DNA from: Rhodobacterales bacterium
Lineage (GTDB): Bacteria; Pseudomonadota; Alphaproteobacteria; Rhodobacterales; Rhodobacteraceae
Direction: 5' to 3'
Length of the DNA: 64,000 nucleotides
Assembly (NCBI GenBank): GCA_026400355.1
Contig: JAPLPE010000020.1
Location: 62,001 to 126,000, forward strand
Both the position numbers and the translations under genes were made by a program. The notes beneath the pieces are model-generated. The model worked only from the letters and a program-made list of their open reading frames with translations. It was not told the origin of the DNA and did not search any database. Below, piece after piece: positions 1 through 9,459 of this stretch (its first letter is position 1; every line of letters begins with the position of its first letter).

Positions 1-287
1 GACACCCCGGCCCAGACCCCTGCCCCGGCGTGCCAGGCACGAAGATCCTCGGGCACGAGGGCAAAGACGGTGCCTTGCTCGCTGACAAGGTAATGGGCCG
101 AAACCTCGGCCACGGGGTCAGTCAGGCGATCAAGCGCATCGGCCGTGCTTTGCATGGCGGTGTAGTGAAGGACGACGATATCGGGTCTGGCCCCGTCGCG
201 GCGCAGGCCGCGGTTTGGCGAGGGGTGGTCAACCGTCCTCAGCTGCGCCCCACGGCGGCGAGGAAGGGCGAAGGATCCCAAGCGCAT
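1..287 (-). CDS. ampD: N-acetylmuramoyl-L-alanine amidase AmpD, partial (runs off left edge)
   Basis: Translating the minus strand from the left edge gives an AmpD-like N-terminus. It contains HPSPN, RRDGARPDIVVLHYTAM (first zinc-ligand His in LHYTAM), VSAHYL and a later RAWHAG, all typical of amidase_2 (PGRP-like) cytoplasmic amidases that release the peptide from anhydro-muropeptides during wall recycling. The C-terminal half lies outside the window. The start is ambiguous: an in-frame ATG at 287 overlaps the 3' end of the upstream lipoprotein gene by 49 bases, whereas homologues usually begin about 3-5 residues before HPSPN, where only a CTG (242-240) is in frame. Family call is firm; start is not. 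Confidence 0.82.
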   Translation of the reverse strand, partial: MRLGSFALPRRRGAQLRTVDHPSPNRGLRRDGARPDIVVLHYTAMQSTADALDRLTDPVAEVSAHYLVSEQGTVFALVPEDLRAWHAGAGVWAGV

Positions 288-1018
288 GCAAACCCGTCGC
301 CATCGGGGTCGATGCCCAGCGGATCGTTTTCGGGCCCGCCACGGTCCAGGAAGGCGCGCTGAGCTTCGTCCGGAGAGGTGTAGCGGGCGCAGTTGCGTTC
401 AAAGCGAGCCCCGGCCATCACGAAACGGCTGTACCATTCCTGACCGACGCGGTTGGGGGCCGCGAGGGCATAGGCCACGATATTCGGGCCGACGTTCTGC
501 GGCTGTTCTGGCAAGGCGGTGGGCTGGATCACCTGATACTGGGCCGCCTGTTGGGCGCGGAGTGCGGCGTCACCTTCGATTGATTCGCGGGCGGTAACGG
601 ATTCGAAATCCTGCTGGGAAATCCCGCCACTGGTACCAGCGACGATGGCAGGTGCCGCGTTGGAGGGCGAGGCCTGCACGCCGGTCGTACGGTTGAGGTC
701 AACGCTTGCGCCCGTGCCCATCGCGTTGAGCGGCGCCCCGGTCACCGGAACGGTGCTGTAGGCGCCGGTGGTGCCAGTCACACCGATGCCCGCTGCGGCG
801 AGGTCGGACGGGGGAATGCCGCCGGGTGGGACGGTGGCCGGGGCAAGCGCCGTGGTGCCGACGGATGGCGCGCCTGTCAGGGCGGCTTCGGTCTGGGCGC
901 GTTCGGCCTGATAGGTCGTGTAGTCGCCAAAGCCTACGCCGCTGTCGGGCACCTGCGGCGCACAACCGGCGAGAAGAAGGCCGATGCCTCCCATGACGAC
1001 GAACGATCTCACGGCCAT
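239..1018 (-). CDS. Excalibur-domain lipoprotein
   Basis: The 259-aa product begins with a short hydrophobic signal ending in a lipobox (LLLAGC, Cys about residue 17), so it is probably a lipid-anchored envelope protein. A long Pro/Thr/Gly/Ala-rich low-complexity region follows. The C-terminus carries the Excalibur-like signature NCARYTSPDEAQ...GGPENDP...DPDGDGFACAWDP, whose DPDGDG resembles an EF-hand calcium loop. The start at 1018 is chosen because it begins the signal peptide; the frame stays open upstream to 1135 without signal-like sequence. It overlaps the candidate ATG start of ampD. The function of this family is not established; a calcium-stabilised periplasmic role is inference. 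Confidence 0.8.
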   Translation of the reverse strand: MAVRSFVVMGGIGLLLAGCAPQVPDSGVGFGDYTTYQAERAQTEAALTGAPSVGTTALAPATVPPGGIPPSDLAAAGIGVTGTTGAYSTVPVTGAPLNAMGTGASVDLNRTTGVQASPSNAAPAIVAGTSGGISQQDFESVTARESIEGDAALRAQQAAQYQVIQPTALPEQPQNVGPNIVAYALAAPNRVGQEWYSRFVMAGARFERNCARYTSPDEAQRAFLDRGGPENDPLGIDPDGDGFACAWDPSPFLAAVGRS

Positions 1019-1050
1019 ACCCCTGCCTTTGGCGAATTCGATTAGGGCGA

Positions 1051-2538
1051 TTACCACCACTTTGCAGGTTTGGCTACAAAGTCCGCTGCACCTTCGAGTG
1101 AATAGGCGATATTCAGAAGATCGGCTTCTTCCCACGGACGGCCGATGAGTTGCAAGCCGAGCGGCAGGCCCTTGGCATCAAGCCCCGCAGGGACCGCCAC
1201 GCCGGGCAAGCCGGCAAGGTTCACGGTCACGGTAAAGACGTCGTTGAGATACATCTCGACCGGGTCAGCATCGGCCATGGAGCCCAGCGCAAAGGCCGAG
1301 GACGGGGTGGCGGGGGTCAGGATGGCATCGACGCCGGCGGCAAAAACCTCGTCAAAGTCGCGCTTGATGAGGGCGCGGACGCGGCGGGCGCGGTTGTAGT
1401 AAGCGTCGTAGAACCCCGCCGAAAGGACATAAGTGCCGACCATGACGCGGCGCTGCACCTCGGCCCCGAAGCCTTCGGCGCGGGTCTTTTCGTACATTTC
1501 GGTGATGCCATCGCCCTGCGCCAGTTTGGCGCGGTGACCGAAGCGGACGCCATCATAGCGGGCGAGGTTCGAGGACGCCTCGGCCGGGGCGATGACGTAG
1601 TAGGCGGGGAGCGCGTATTTCGTGTGGGGAAGAGAGATATCGACGATCTGGGCCCCCGCGTCGCGGAGCATCGCGGCACCGGTGGCCCAGAGTCTCTCGA
1701 TCTCGTCCGGCATGCCATCCATGCGATATTCCTTGGGGATACCGATGGTCTTGCCCCGGATATCGCCGGTCAGCATCGCTTCGAAATCGGGGACGGGAAT
1801 GTCGGCGGAAGTCGAGTCTTTAGGGTCGTGGCCTGACATGGCGCCGAGCAGGATGGCGGCGTCACGCACATCCTTGGTCATCGGTCCCGCCTGATCAAGC
1901 GAAGAGGCGAAAGCCACGATGCCCCAGCGCGAGACGCGGCCATAGGTGGGCTTGATCCCGGTGATGCCGACAAAGGCGGCCGGCTGGCGGATGGAACCGC
2001 CTGTGTCGGTGCCGGTGGCGCCGAGGCAGAGGTCAGCGGCGACAGCGGCGGCGGACCCGCCCGAAGAGCCGCCGGGGGTCAGGTTGGCGCTGTCGTTGGC
2101 GGCGCGCCAGGGGTTGACCGCGTTGCCGTAGCAGGACGTCTCGTTGGACGAGCCCATGGCGAATTCGTCCATGTTGAGCTTGCCCAGCATGACCGCACCG
2201 GCGGTGAAGAGCTTGTCCGTCACAGTTGATTCGTATTCGGGCTTGAAGCCTTCGAGGATGCGGCTCGCGGCCTGCGAGGGGACGCGCTTGGTGCAGAAGA
2301 GGTCCTTGATGCCCAAGGGTATGCCACAGAGGTCGGGCGACATGCCGAGCTTGAGGCGGTTGTCGGCGCCTTTAGCCTGGGCCATGGCGATTTCAGGGGT
2401 CTTGTGGACGAAGGCGTTGAGGGTGGCGGCGGCATCGACAGCCTTGAGGCAGGCCTCGGTCAGTTCGACGCTCGTCACATCGCCATTGCGAAGCGCGTCG
2501 CGGGCGGCTGCGATGGTCAGCTTTGTCAGATCGGTCAT
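1051..2538 (-). CDS. gatA: Aspartyl/glutamyl-tRNA amidotransferase subunit A
   Basis: This 495-aa protein carries the amidase signature. The predicted Lys-cisSer-Ser triad is visible as K78 (GIKDLF), S158 (GGSSGGS) and S182 ([10 protein letters not shown]). In the GatCAB complex the subunit hydrolyses glutamine to ammonia, which is used to convert misacylated Glu-tRNA(Gln) or Asp-tRNA(Asn) to the cognate amide. Length matches the family. Its ATG overlaps the gatC stop as ATGA (2535-2538), which fixes the start and implies translational coupling. gatB is not in the window. Confidence 0.97.
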   Translation of the reverse strand: MTDLTKLTIAAARDALRNGDVTSVELTEACLKAVDAAATLNAFVHKTPEIAMAQAKGADNRLKLGMSPDLCGIPLGIKDLFCTKRVPSQAASRILEGFKPEYESTVTDKLFTAGAVMLGKLNMDEFAMGSSNETSCYGNAVNPWRAANDSANLTPGGSSGGSAAAVAADLCLGATGTDTGGSIRQPAAFVGITGIKPTYGRVSRWGIVAFASSLDQAGPMTKDVRDAAILLGAMSGHDPKDSTSADIPVPDFEAMLTGDIRGKTIGIPKEYRMDGMPDEIERLWATGAAMLRDAGAQIVDISLPHTKYALPAYYVIAPAEASSNLARYDGVRFGHRAKLAQGDGITEMYEKTRAEGFGAEVQRRVMVGTYVLSAGFYDAYYNRARRVRALIKRDFDEVFAAGVDAILTPATPSSAFALGSMADADPVEMYLNDVFTVTVNLAGLPGVAVPAGLDAKGLPLGLQLIGRPWEEADLLNIAYSLEGAADFVAKPAKWW

Positions 2539-2822
2539 TCCACCACCTTTGGCACGGCAAAGAAGCCCTCGCGCGCATCGGGCGCGTTGGCGAGGACGGC
2601 GGCCTGCTGGTTGCCATCAGTCACGACGTCGTCGCGCCGCTTGAGGCGCATGGGGGTGACGCTGGTCATCGGTTCGATCCCGTTCACGTCAACCTCGTTG
2701 AGCTGTTCGATGAAGCCGAGGATGGCGCTGAATTCGGCGGCAAGTGCAGGCAGGGCATCGGGCTCGACCCGGATGCGGGCGAGCTTGGCCACCTTTCGCG
2801 CGGTTTCGATGTCGATTGACAT
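2535..2822 (-). CDS. gatC: Aspartyl/glutamyl-tRNA amidotransferase subunit C
   Basis: A 95-aa small subunit beginning [17 protein letters not shown], with the usual GatC N-terminal helix and central [18 protein letters not shown] segment. GatC wraps around GatA and stabilises it in the tRNA-dependent amidotransferase. The start at 2822 is preferred because the conserved family begins there; the frame extends to 2882, but that would overlap the upstream gene. It ends in a 4-base overlap with gatA. Confidence 0.95.
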   Translation of the reverse strand: MSIDIETARKVAKLARIRVEPDALPALAAEFSAILGFIEQLNEVDVNGIEPMTSVTPMRLKRRDDVVTDGNQQAAVLANAPDAREGFFAVPKVVE

Positions 2823-2856
2823 GGGCGTCTCTCCGGATTGCGGTCGCGATCCGCGT

Positions 2857-3513
2857 TTAGCGCCCCGCCCCCCTGGCCGCAAGAAGATGCCTGCGGTAAA
2901 CCTCGATCATCCAGCCGAGCATGAGGCCGTTGAGGAGGTGCCAGAAGATATGGGTGCCCGTGGGCCAGACCGCACAGAGCGCTTCGTCGAGCGAGCGGAG
3001 TGTGATGGAGAGGCAGAGGATCAGGCCGCCCGCGACAAAGCCACGTGCCGTTGCGGGGGCACGGCCTTTCAGGAAAGCGGCATAAGCGAAGAGGAGGATC
3101 GGGACGGTCCAGTAGAAATTCGAGATCTCGATGAAGGGGATGCGGTTCAGGATCGGGACAACAACGGCGGCATAGGGGATGAAGAGCGCCGTGCCGATCA
3201 GTGAGAGCGTGAGCGACAGGCCCAGAATGTCGCGGTGTGTGATGAAAAGATAGGTCAGGATGAAGATGCCGATCGGGGTCGTGTCAGCGACCGAGGCCCA
3301 GGCGGTGGCATGGGTGTGGAAAAGGTAGCTGCCGGTCCCGATGGCACAGAGAATCGCACAGAGGACTCTGGCCATCGGCATACCCGCCGTGCGCCGCCAC
3401 ATAATGAGCGCCGCGATGATGAAGGCGGCATTGGTGACGGCGTTCAAAGGCTCGGACCAGTAGGACGTATCGGTGCGTTCGCAGTAGCCGTCGATCTTTT
3501 CCAGCCAGTCCAT
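2857..3513 (-). CDS. Ceramidase-family (alkaline ceramidase-like) membrane hydrolase
   Basis: A 218-aa polytopic membrane protein of about seven hydrophobic segments, beginning MDWLEKIDGYCERTD. It keeps the spacing of the zinc site known from alkaline ceramidases: S62-x3-H66, D77 eleven residues after that His, and H188-x3-H192 (THIFWH). It is therefore likely an inner-membrane amide hydrolase acting on ceramide-like or other N-acyl lipids. The family assignment (PF05875 type) is from motif layout; the substrate is unknown. It ends 34 bases before gatC and is divergent from the UPF0173 gene, with 55 bases between the two starts. Confidence 0.82.
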   Translation of the reverse strand: MDWLEKIDGYCERTDTSYWSEPLNAVTNAAFIIAALIMWRRTAGMPMARVLCAILCAIGTGSYLFHTHATAWASVADTTPIGIFILTYLFITHRDILGLSLTLSLIGTALFIPYAAVVVPILNRIPFIEISNFYWTVPILLFAYAAFLKGRAPATARGFVAGGLILCLSITLRSLDEALCAVWPTGTHIFWHLLNGLMLGWMIEVYRRHLLAARGAGR

Positions 3514-3568
3514 GTTGCTGCTTCCTGTTTACCGGCTATCCTTGTCCTGATCATGTAGGGAGGTTCAG

Positions 3569-4264
3569 ATGAAAATCACGTGGCTGGGTCATTCGGGATT
3601 CCGGATCGAGATCGGCGATCAGGTATTGCTGCTGGACCCCTGGCTGACAGGAAATCCGGTGTTCCCGGCGGGGCAGGAAGATGCGGCTGTCGGTGGGGCT
3701 TCGGCGATCTTCGTGACGCATGGCCATGGCGACCACGCCGCCGAATCGGGTCGGCTGTCGCTCAGGACCGGGGCGCCGATCTATGCGCTGCATGAGTTGG
3801 CCGAGTATCTGGCGCGCGACACCGGGGCCAAGACTGTGGGGTTTGGCAAGGGCGGGACCGTGAGGCTGGGGTCCGTCGCGGTGAGCATGGTGCCTGCGTC
3901 GCATTCGTCGAGCATCGACTACAAGGGCGGCGATGCGATTGCAGTGGGGTCCGAGGTGGGCTTTGTCATCGTGGGCGAAGGCCACAGCATCTATTTCACC
4001 GGGGATACCGGGATCATGGCCGACATGGGCTGGATCGGCGAGTTCCATGCGCCCGATATCGGCATCCTGTGTTCAGGTGGCCATTACACGATGGGAATGA
4101 AGGAAGCGTCCTGGGCGGCGAAGCGTTTCTTCAACTTCAAGACTGTGATCCCGTGCCATTACAAGACCTTTGGACTGCTGGCGCAGTCGGCGGACGAGAT
4201 GGTGGCGGCGCTTGCGGGGATTGATGTCAAGACGCCTGACGTGATGGAGCCGGTCGTCATCTAG
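3569..4264 (+). CDS. UPF0173 metallo-beta-lactamase-fold metal-dependent hydrolase
   Basis: A 231-aa protein starting MKITWLGHSGFRIE, the UPF0173/UlaG-like signature. The metal motif HGHGDH (H51, H53, D55, H56) is present, with further ligand His at SHSSSIDY and a TGDTG strand. Length and layout match the family. It is a soluble cytoplasmic hydrolase whose substrate is not established. An AGGGAGG Shine-Dalgarno lies a few bases before the ATG. The gene is convergent with soxG and shares with it a long hairpin at 4283-4315. Confidence 0.88.
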   Translation: MKITWLGHSGFRIEIGDQVLLLDPWLTGNPVFPAGQEDAAVGGASAIFVTHGHGDHAAESGRLSLRTGAPIYALHELAEYLARDTGAKTVGFGKGGTVRLGSVAVSMVPASHSSSIDYKGGDAIAVGSEVGFVIVGEGHSIYFTGDTGIMADMGWIGEFHAPDIGILCSGGHYTMGMKEASWAAKRFFNFKTVIPCHYKTFGLLAQSADEMVAALAGIDVKTPDVMEPVVI

Positions 4265-4282
4265 ACGGTTCGTAACGGTGAA

Positions 4283-4315
4283 AGCCCAAGGATCTTCGAG
4301 GAAGATTCTTGGGCT
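4283..4315. terminator. Long hairpin between convergent UPF0173 and soxG
   Basis: AGCCCAAGGATCTTC and GAAGATTCTTGGGCT form a 15-bp stem with one non-pairing position and a 3-base loop. It lies just after the plus-strand gene and touches the soxG stop. There is no strong T tract on either side. It belongs to a sequence family seen again at 17440 and 63038. Confidence 0.6.
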
Positions 4316-4863
4316 CAGGCGTTGCGCGCCGCGATGTTTGTCATGGCTTCGGTCAGTTCGTGGATCAGAGTTTGACCCATCGAGCGCATCACCATGACCT
4401 CGAACGCGTCGGGCGCGGTGCGGGTGACGGAGGCCGCCATGTGGTTGACAAAGGTCCGCGCCGTCTGGCCCACGGGGAAATGCGACAGGCGCAGGTCCAC
4501 GGGGACAAGGCGGGCCAGGGCATCGACGGCACCCGCGCCACTGATCTGGGCGCACGCGCTGGCATCGGCCTGATCGGTGAGCGCTGCGAGCCCGCGCAGC
4601 CCGGCCGGCGCGTCGGCTCCGATGAGGAGCGCCCTGCCCTGCCCGGCCCAGAGGATCCGGACGCCATCGGACGATTCCATCCGGTTGGGTGCCGGAAAGC
4701 CCACGCCATCGCCGGCCTTGAGCAGAGCATCGACCTTGGCCAACTGGTTCTTGAAGGGGGCGATCATGGTCATGGGGTCGAGCGTCACCTCGGTCACGGT
4801 CACGGTGCCGATGGTGACAGGCGTCAGCCCGTCGAGCGGTGTTCTGGCGATAAGCTTAACCAC
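4315..4863 (-). CDS. soxG: Sarcosine oxidase subunit gamma
   Basis: A 182-aa protein with SoxG-like segments (IARTPLDGLTPV near the N-terminus, GRALLIGADAP, RTFVNHMAASVTRTAPDAFEVMVMRSM). SoxG is a small GcvT-like structural subunit of heterotetrameric sarcosine oxidase, which oxidatively demethylates sarcosine to glycine and passes the one-carbon unit to tetrahydrofolate. It is the last gene of soxBDAG and overlaps the soxA 3' end by 8 bases. Confidence 0.92.
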   Translation of the reverse strand: MVKLIARTPLDGLTPVTIGTVTVTEVTLDPMTMIAPFKNQLAKVDALLKAGDGVGFPAPNRMESSDGVRILWAGQGRALLIGADAPAGLRGLAALTDQADASACAQISGAGAVDALARLVPVDLRLSHFPVGQTARTFVNHMAASVTRTAPDAFEVMVMRSMGQTLIHELTEAMTNIAARNA

Positions 4864-7780
4864 GCAGGCGCTCTCCTTCCGGGTCGAGGAATACGGGATC
4901 GCAGACCTCGCACAGGGTTTCGATCTTGCGGAGGTGGTCGACGAGGCGGATCACCTCTCCATGCCGGGCCCGTCCGCGCTTGAGGAAGGCGAGGCCAAGG
5001 TTCGTCTTGAGCGTGGGCGAGTAGCAGACCGAGGTGACATAGCCCTGATCGTTGACACGGATGGCTTCGGCCTCTTTGTCGAAAAGGTGGGCGCCTGCGG
5101 TCAGCTTTGCTTCGGCCGCGATGGGGCGCAGGCCCACGAGCTGTTCGCGGGTATCCTCAAGTAGCCCTTCGCGGCGCGACGCAGTCTGGCCGATGCAATC
5201 CTTCTTGAGGCTGACCATGCGGTCCATGCCGATGTCAAAGGCGGTGGTGCGCCCGTGGATTTCGGCATGGGTGATGAAGCCCTTTTCGATCCTGAGGACG
5301 TTGAGCGCCTCCATCCCGTAGGGGCCGCCGCCCATGCTTTCGGCCTGGGCCGTCATCAGGCGGTAGAGCGATCCGCCAAAGCGTGCGGGGACCGCGATTT
5401 CATAGGCCTGTTCGCCGGAGAAACTGATCCGGAAGAGGCGGCCGGGGACACCCGAGACATTGACCGACCCGCAGGCCATGTAGGGGAAAGACGCGTCATC
5501 GACATGATTGTCGAGCATCGCGTTGACGAGATCACGGGATTTGGGGCCTGCGACCGAGAACTGCGCCCATTGCTCAGTGACCGAGACGATCTGGACGTCA
5601 AGTTCGGGGCGAAGCACTTGCGCCACGAAATCAAGGTGGCGCATGACAAGACCCGCCGCCGCCGTGGTGGTCGTCATGACATAGTGGTTGTCGCCAAGAC
5701 GCGCGGTCGTGCCGTCGTCCATGACATGCCCGTCTTCGCGCAGCATCAGGCCATAGCGGACGCGGCCCACGGGTAGGGTCGAGAAGGTGTTGGAATAGAC
5801 GAAGTCGAGGAAGGTCGCGGCATCGTGGCCCTGAATGTCGATCTTGCCAAGGGTCGAGACGTCACAGACGCCGACCGAGGCGCGGACCATGTTGACTTCA
5901 CGGTTGCATGAGTCGAGCCAGGTCTTTTCACCCGGACGGGGGAAGTAGGAGGGGCGGTACCAGTAGCCCGCCTCGATCATCGGCGCGCCGCGTTCATGGC
6001 TCGCCTGATGTGAGGTGGTGAAGCGCTGTGGGGCAAAGCCCATCCCCTGCCCGCCTGCGCCCATTGCGGCGATGGAAACGGGGACGTAGGGCGGGCGGAA
6101 GGTGGTCGTGCCGGTTTCAGGGATACCCCGGCCCGTCGCGTCGGCCAAAAGGGCCAAGGCCGCCACGTTGGAGTTCTTGCCCTGATCGGTGGCCATGCCT
6201 TGCGTGGTGTAGCGCTTCATATGCTCGACCGAGCGGAAGTTTTCTTGCGCGGCGAGGCGGATGTCCCTGACCGTCACGTCGTTCTGGAAGTCGAGCCACT
6301 TGCGGCCCTTGCCTTCGACGACCCAGAGGGGTTCGAGGGCATAGGTCTGATCCTCGGCCGTGGGGAGTTCGATGGTGGGCGCCTTCATGCCTAGCGATTG
6401 CAGGACTTTACCCGCAGCGCGGATGCCGTCGGCGAGACATCCCGAGGTCGAGAAGATCCCTTGCGCACTGCCCGCCACGACCATGCCGGGGATGGCACCA
6501 GGGCGCGGGATGAAAGAGGCGATTTCAGGTTTCCATTCGGGCCGGCCGTTCATGTGGCAGGTCAGGTGGACCGAGGGATTCCAGCCGCCCGACATGGCAA
6601 GGCAATCCGTGCGGATGATCCGCGTGCCCCCCTCATGTTCGACGGTGATGTTTTCAAGGCCAAGGCGGCCCCGGGTGGCGATAATCTTGCCGCCGGTGAA
6701 GACCGGGAAATCGCCAGTGACCTTGGCATCCGCGCGGCTGTCAATGAGGCCGGCCACGCGGACCCCTGCATCGGCCAGATCGCGGGCGGTGCGGTGGGCG
6801 TCGTCGTTGTTGCCAAAGATCGTGACTTCACGGCCCGGGGAAACGCCCCAGCGGTTGAGATAGGCGCGGACGGCGCCGGCGGTCATGATGCCTGGGCGGT
6901 CGTTGTCGGGGAAGGCGATGGGGCGTTCGAGAGCGCCTGCGGCAAGGACGGCGCCCCTTGCCACGATGCGCCAGAAGCATTCGCGGGGGCCGTCGGCAGG
7001 CCCGTGCAGGCCCACGCGTTCCAGCGCGCCAAAGGTGCCGTGGTCATAGGCGCCTGTGACAGTGGTACGATTCATCAGGCGGACGTTGGGCATGCCCTTG
7101 AGTTCGTTCAGGATATCGGCGGTCCAGTGGGCGGCGGGCTTGCCATCGACGGCCTCGGTTTCGGCGAGAAGGCGGCCGCCCATGCGACTGTCCTCATCGG
7201 CAAGGATCACGTCGGCACCGCCGCGGGCGGCGGTCAGCGCGGCCATGAGACCGGCAGGGCCGGAGCCGATGACGAGTACGTCGCAGAAGGCGAAGGCCTT
7301 TTCGTAAGGCTCGGCGTTGCTTTCGCCCGAGAGCGCGCCGAGCCCTGCGGCGCGGCGGATGAAGGGTTCGTAAAGCCCTTCCCAGAAGGCGCGCGGCCAC
7401 ATGAACGTCTTGTAGTAAAACCCGGCCGACAGGAATGGCGAAATCAGGTCGTTCACACTCAGGACGTCATACTTCAGGTTGGGCCAGCGGTTCTGGCTGG
7501 CAGCGTCGATACCGTCAAAGATTTCCTGCTGGGTCGCCCGGACGTTGGGGACGGCCTGCGACCCCTTGCCCACACGGACAAGGGCGCTCGGCTCTTCGGA
7601 CCCGGCAGTCAGGACGCCGCGGGGGCGGTGGTATTTGAACGACCGGCCCATGAGGCGGACGTCATTGGCCAGAAGCGCCGAGGCGAGCGTGTCGCCCTGA
7701 AGCCCCTGATAGGACGTGCCGTCGAAAGTGAAGGAAACGGGTGCGGCCCCGGTCAGGAGTCCCTTGCCGGCAACTCTCAT
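4856..7780 (-). CDS. soxA: Sarcosine oxidase subunit alpha
   Basis: A 974-aa subunit of usual length. The N-terminus carries a small ferredoxin-like domain (FDGTSYQGLQGDTLASALLA), then a Rossmann nucleotide-binding domain (VLVIGSGPAGLMAALTAARGG, about residue 165). The C-terminal third is an aminomethyltransferase (GcvT-like) folate domain (REVNMVRASVGVCDVSTLGKI onward). In SoxBDAG it binds NAD+ and tetrahydrofolate. The start at 7780 follows from an ATGA overlap with soxD (7777-7780); an upstream extension of the frame would run into soxD. Confidence 0.96.
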   Translation of the reverse strand: MRVAGKGLLTGAAPVSFTFDGTSYQGLQGDTLASALLANDVRLMGRSFKYHRPRGVLTAGSEEPSALVRVGKGSQAVPNVRATQQEIFDGIDAASQNRWPNLKYDVLSVNDLISPFLSAGFYYKTFMWPRAFWEGLYEPFIRRAAGLGALSGESNAEPYEKAFAFCDVLVIGSGPAGLMAALTAARGGADVILADEDSRMGGRLLAETEAVDGKPAAHWTADILNELKGMPNVRLMNRTTVTGAYDHGTFGALERVGLHGPADGPRECFWRIVARGAVLAAGALERPIAFPDNDRPGIMTAGAVRAYLNRWGVSPGREVTIFGNNDDAHRTARDLADAGVRVAGLIDSRADAKVTGDFPVFTGGKIIATRGRLGLENITVEHEGGTRIIRTDCLAMSGGWNPSVHLTCHMNGRPEWKPEIASFIPRPGAIPGMVVAGSAQGIFSTSGCLADGIRAAGKVLQSLGMKAPTIELPTAEDQTYALEPLWVVEGKGRKWLDFQNDVTVRDIRLAAQENFRSVEHMKRYTTQGMATDQGKNSNVAALALLADATGRGIPETGTTTFRPPYVPVSIAAMGAGGQGMGFAPQRFTTSHQASHERGAPMIEAGYWYRPSYFPRPGEKTWLDSCNREVNMVRASVGVCDVSTLGKIDIQGHDAATFLDFVYSNTFSTLPVGRVRYGLMLREDGHVMDDGTTARLGDNHYVMTTTTAAAGLVMRHLDFVAQVLRPELDVQIVSVTEQWAQFSVAGPKSRDLVNAMLDNHVDDASFPYMACGSVNVSGVPGRLFRISFSGEQAYEIAVPARFGGSLYRLMTAQAESMGGGPYGMEALNVLRIEKGFITHAEIHGRTTAFDIGMDRMVSLKKDCIGQTASRREGLLEDTREQLVGLRPIAAEAKLTAGAHLFDKEAEAIRVNDQGYVTSVCYSPTLKTNLGLAFLKRGRARHGEVIRLVDHLRKIETLCEVCDPVFLDPEGERLRG

Positions 7781-8037
7781 CGCGGCACCTCGGTCACCAG
7801 CGTCGTGGAATGGACGGCATGGGTCACGGTGTCGCGTTCGGCGACGGCCCATGTGCCGCAGGGGTCGTGATACCAGAGATCACGCGTCTTGCCCGCCGGG
7901 TTCTCACGCAGGTGGATGTAGTTGTCCCATGCCTCGGGTCCCGCATCGCGGGCGGGACGGTGGATGGCAAGCGCGTCACCCTGCCAAGTGAATTCACGCC
8001 GGTCGCGGGTGCCGCATAGCGGGCAGGTGATCCTCAT
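7777..8037 (-). CDS. soxD: Sarcosine oxidase subunit delta
   Basis: An 86-aa zinc-binding small subunit starting MRITCPLCGTRDRREF, with the paired Cys (CPLCG), a mid-protein His and HDPCGTW supplying the remaining ligand. It sits in the standard operon order soxB-soxD-soxA-soxG and overlaps soxA by ATGA. The start at 8037 places CPLCG at residue 5, as in homologues. Confidence 0.94.
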   Translation of the reverse strand: MRITCPLCGTRDRREFTWQGDALAIHRPARDAGPEAWDNYIHLRENPAGKTRDLWYHDPCGTWAVAERDTVTHAVHSTTLVTEVPR

Positions 8038-8110
8038 GCCGTCCTCATTCTTTCCGGATGCATGTTGCTTTGTTCCCAAGAACTCATCTTCGCGCGCTCA
8101 GCCCCCTGCC

Positions 8111-9364
8111 CTAGTGCAGATTGTGCTGCGAGCCTGTGCCTTCTTCATCCATGATCCCGCGTCCGGTGCGGAAGCGATCAAGGCGGAAGCTGGCAGCAGT
8201 TTCGTGCGGGGTGCCGGTGGCGAGAAGGTGTGCCGTCGCATAACCCGACGCCGGCACGGCCTTGAAGCCGCCGTAGTTCCAGCCGCAGTTGACGTAAAGG
8301 CCGTCGATGTGGGCCTTGTCGATGATCGGCGATCCGTCGGGCGACATGTCCATGATCCCGCCCCAGGAGCGCAGGACCTTGGCTTTGCCGATCATGGGCA
8401 TAAGCGTCATCCCCGCCTCCATCACATGTTCGACCATCGGCAGGTTCCCGCGCGCGGCGTAGGAGGAGTAGAAGTCGAGGTCGCCGCCAAAGACGAGGCC
8501 GCCCTTGTCGGACTGGCTGATGTAGAAGTGGCCCATGCCAAAACTGACGACATGGTCGATGACGGGTTTCAGGCCTTCGGTCACAAAGGCCTGAAGTACG
8601 TGGCTTTCGATGGGCAGGCGCATGCCGGCCATGGCCGCGACCTGAGACGACCGGCCGGCGACGATCATGGCGACCTTCTTGGCGCGGATGGCGCCGCGAG
8701 AAGTCTGGACGCCGGTCACCTTGCCGTCAGTGATGTCGATCCCGGTGACTTCACAGTTCTGGATCAGGTCAACGCCGCGCTGATCGGCGGCGCGGGCATA
8801 GCCCCAGGCGACCGCATCGTGGCGGGCCGTGCCGCCGCGCGGGTGGAGGAGGCCGCCGTAAATGGGGAATCGGGTGTTGTCGAAATCGAGGTAGGGAAGG
8901 TGTCTGCGGACACCTTCGCGGTCGAGCAGGATCGCATCATCCCCTTGGTTTATCATCGAATTGCCACGCCGCACAAAGGCATCGCGCTGGCCGTCCGAGT
9001 GGAAGAGGTTGATCAGGCCACGCTGCGAATGCATGACATTATAGTTCAGATCAGCCTCGAGCCCTTCCCAGAGCTTGAGCGAATGGGAGTAGAATTCGGA
9101 ATTGCCGGGCAGGACATAGTTGGCGCGCACGATGGTCGTGTTGCGGCCGATGTTGCCGGAGCCGAGGTAGCCCTTTTCCAGCACGGCGACATTGGTAATA
9201 CCGTGGTTCTTGGCAAGATAATGGGCTGTGGACAGGCCGTGGCCACCGCCGCCAATGATGATCACATCATATTCGGGTTTGGGCACGGGGTCGCGCCACA
9301 TCGGCTTCCAGCCTTTGTTGCCGGTCAGCCCTTCCCAAATTACCTTCAGGCCCGAATAGTTCAT
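8111..9364 (-). CDS. soxB: Sarcosine oxidase subunit beta
   Basis: A 417-aa flavoprotein with an FAD-binding DAO-type Rossmann motif (DVIIIGGGGHGLSTAHYLA, about residues 33-51), followed by the conserved GSGNIGRNTTIVRANY. The GGTARHDAVAWGYARAAD segment is characteristic of SoxB, which binds FAD and covalent FMN and holds the sarcosine oxidation site. It is the first gene of soxBDAG; the start MNYSGLK at 9364 matches the family, while the frame extends upstream to 9436 without homology-like sequence. The 95 bases to the next gene probably contain the operon promoter. Confidence 0.95.
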   Translation of the reverse strand: MNYSGLKVIWEGLTGNKGWKPMWRDPVPKPEYDVIIIGGGGHGLSTAHYLAKNHGITNVAVLEKGYLGSGNIGRNTTIVRANYVLPGNSEFYSHSLKLWEGLEADLNYNVMHSQRGLINLFHSDGQRDAFVRRGNSMINQGDDAILLDREGVRRHLPYLDFDNTRFPIYGGLLHPRGGTARHDAVAWGYARAADQRGVDLIQNCEVTGIDITDGKVTGVQTSRGAIRAKKVAMIVAGRSSQVAAMAGMRLPIESHVLQAFVTEGLKPVIDHVVSFGMGHFYISQSDKGGLVFGGDLDFYSSYAARGNLPMVEHVMEAGMTLMPMIGKAKVLRSWGGIMDMSPDGSPIIDKAHIDGLYVNCGWNYGGFKAVPASGYATAHLLATGTPHETAASFRLDRFRTGRGIMDEEGTGSQHNLH

Positions 9365-9459
9365 CACAACGCCCCAATTGCCGCGCGGGAGTGAAGCGCG
9401 GACCGTGCGTAGTTGCAATGCCCTACGCCCCGGCACCCATCATGCCCGGGTGCGACACA

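Noticed and set aside
6398-7870. 490-codon open frame on the plus strand opposite soxA
   Set aside because: It is antisense to a firmly identified soxA; the peptide has no recognised domain and reflects GC-rich codon structure.
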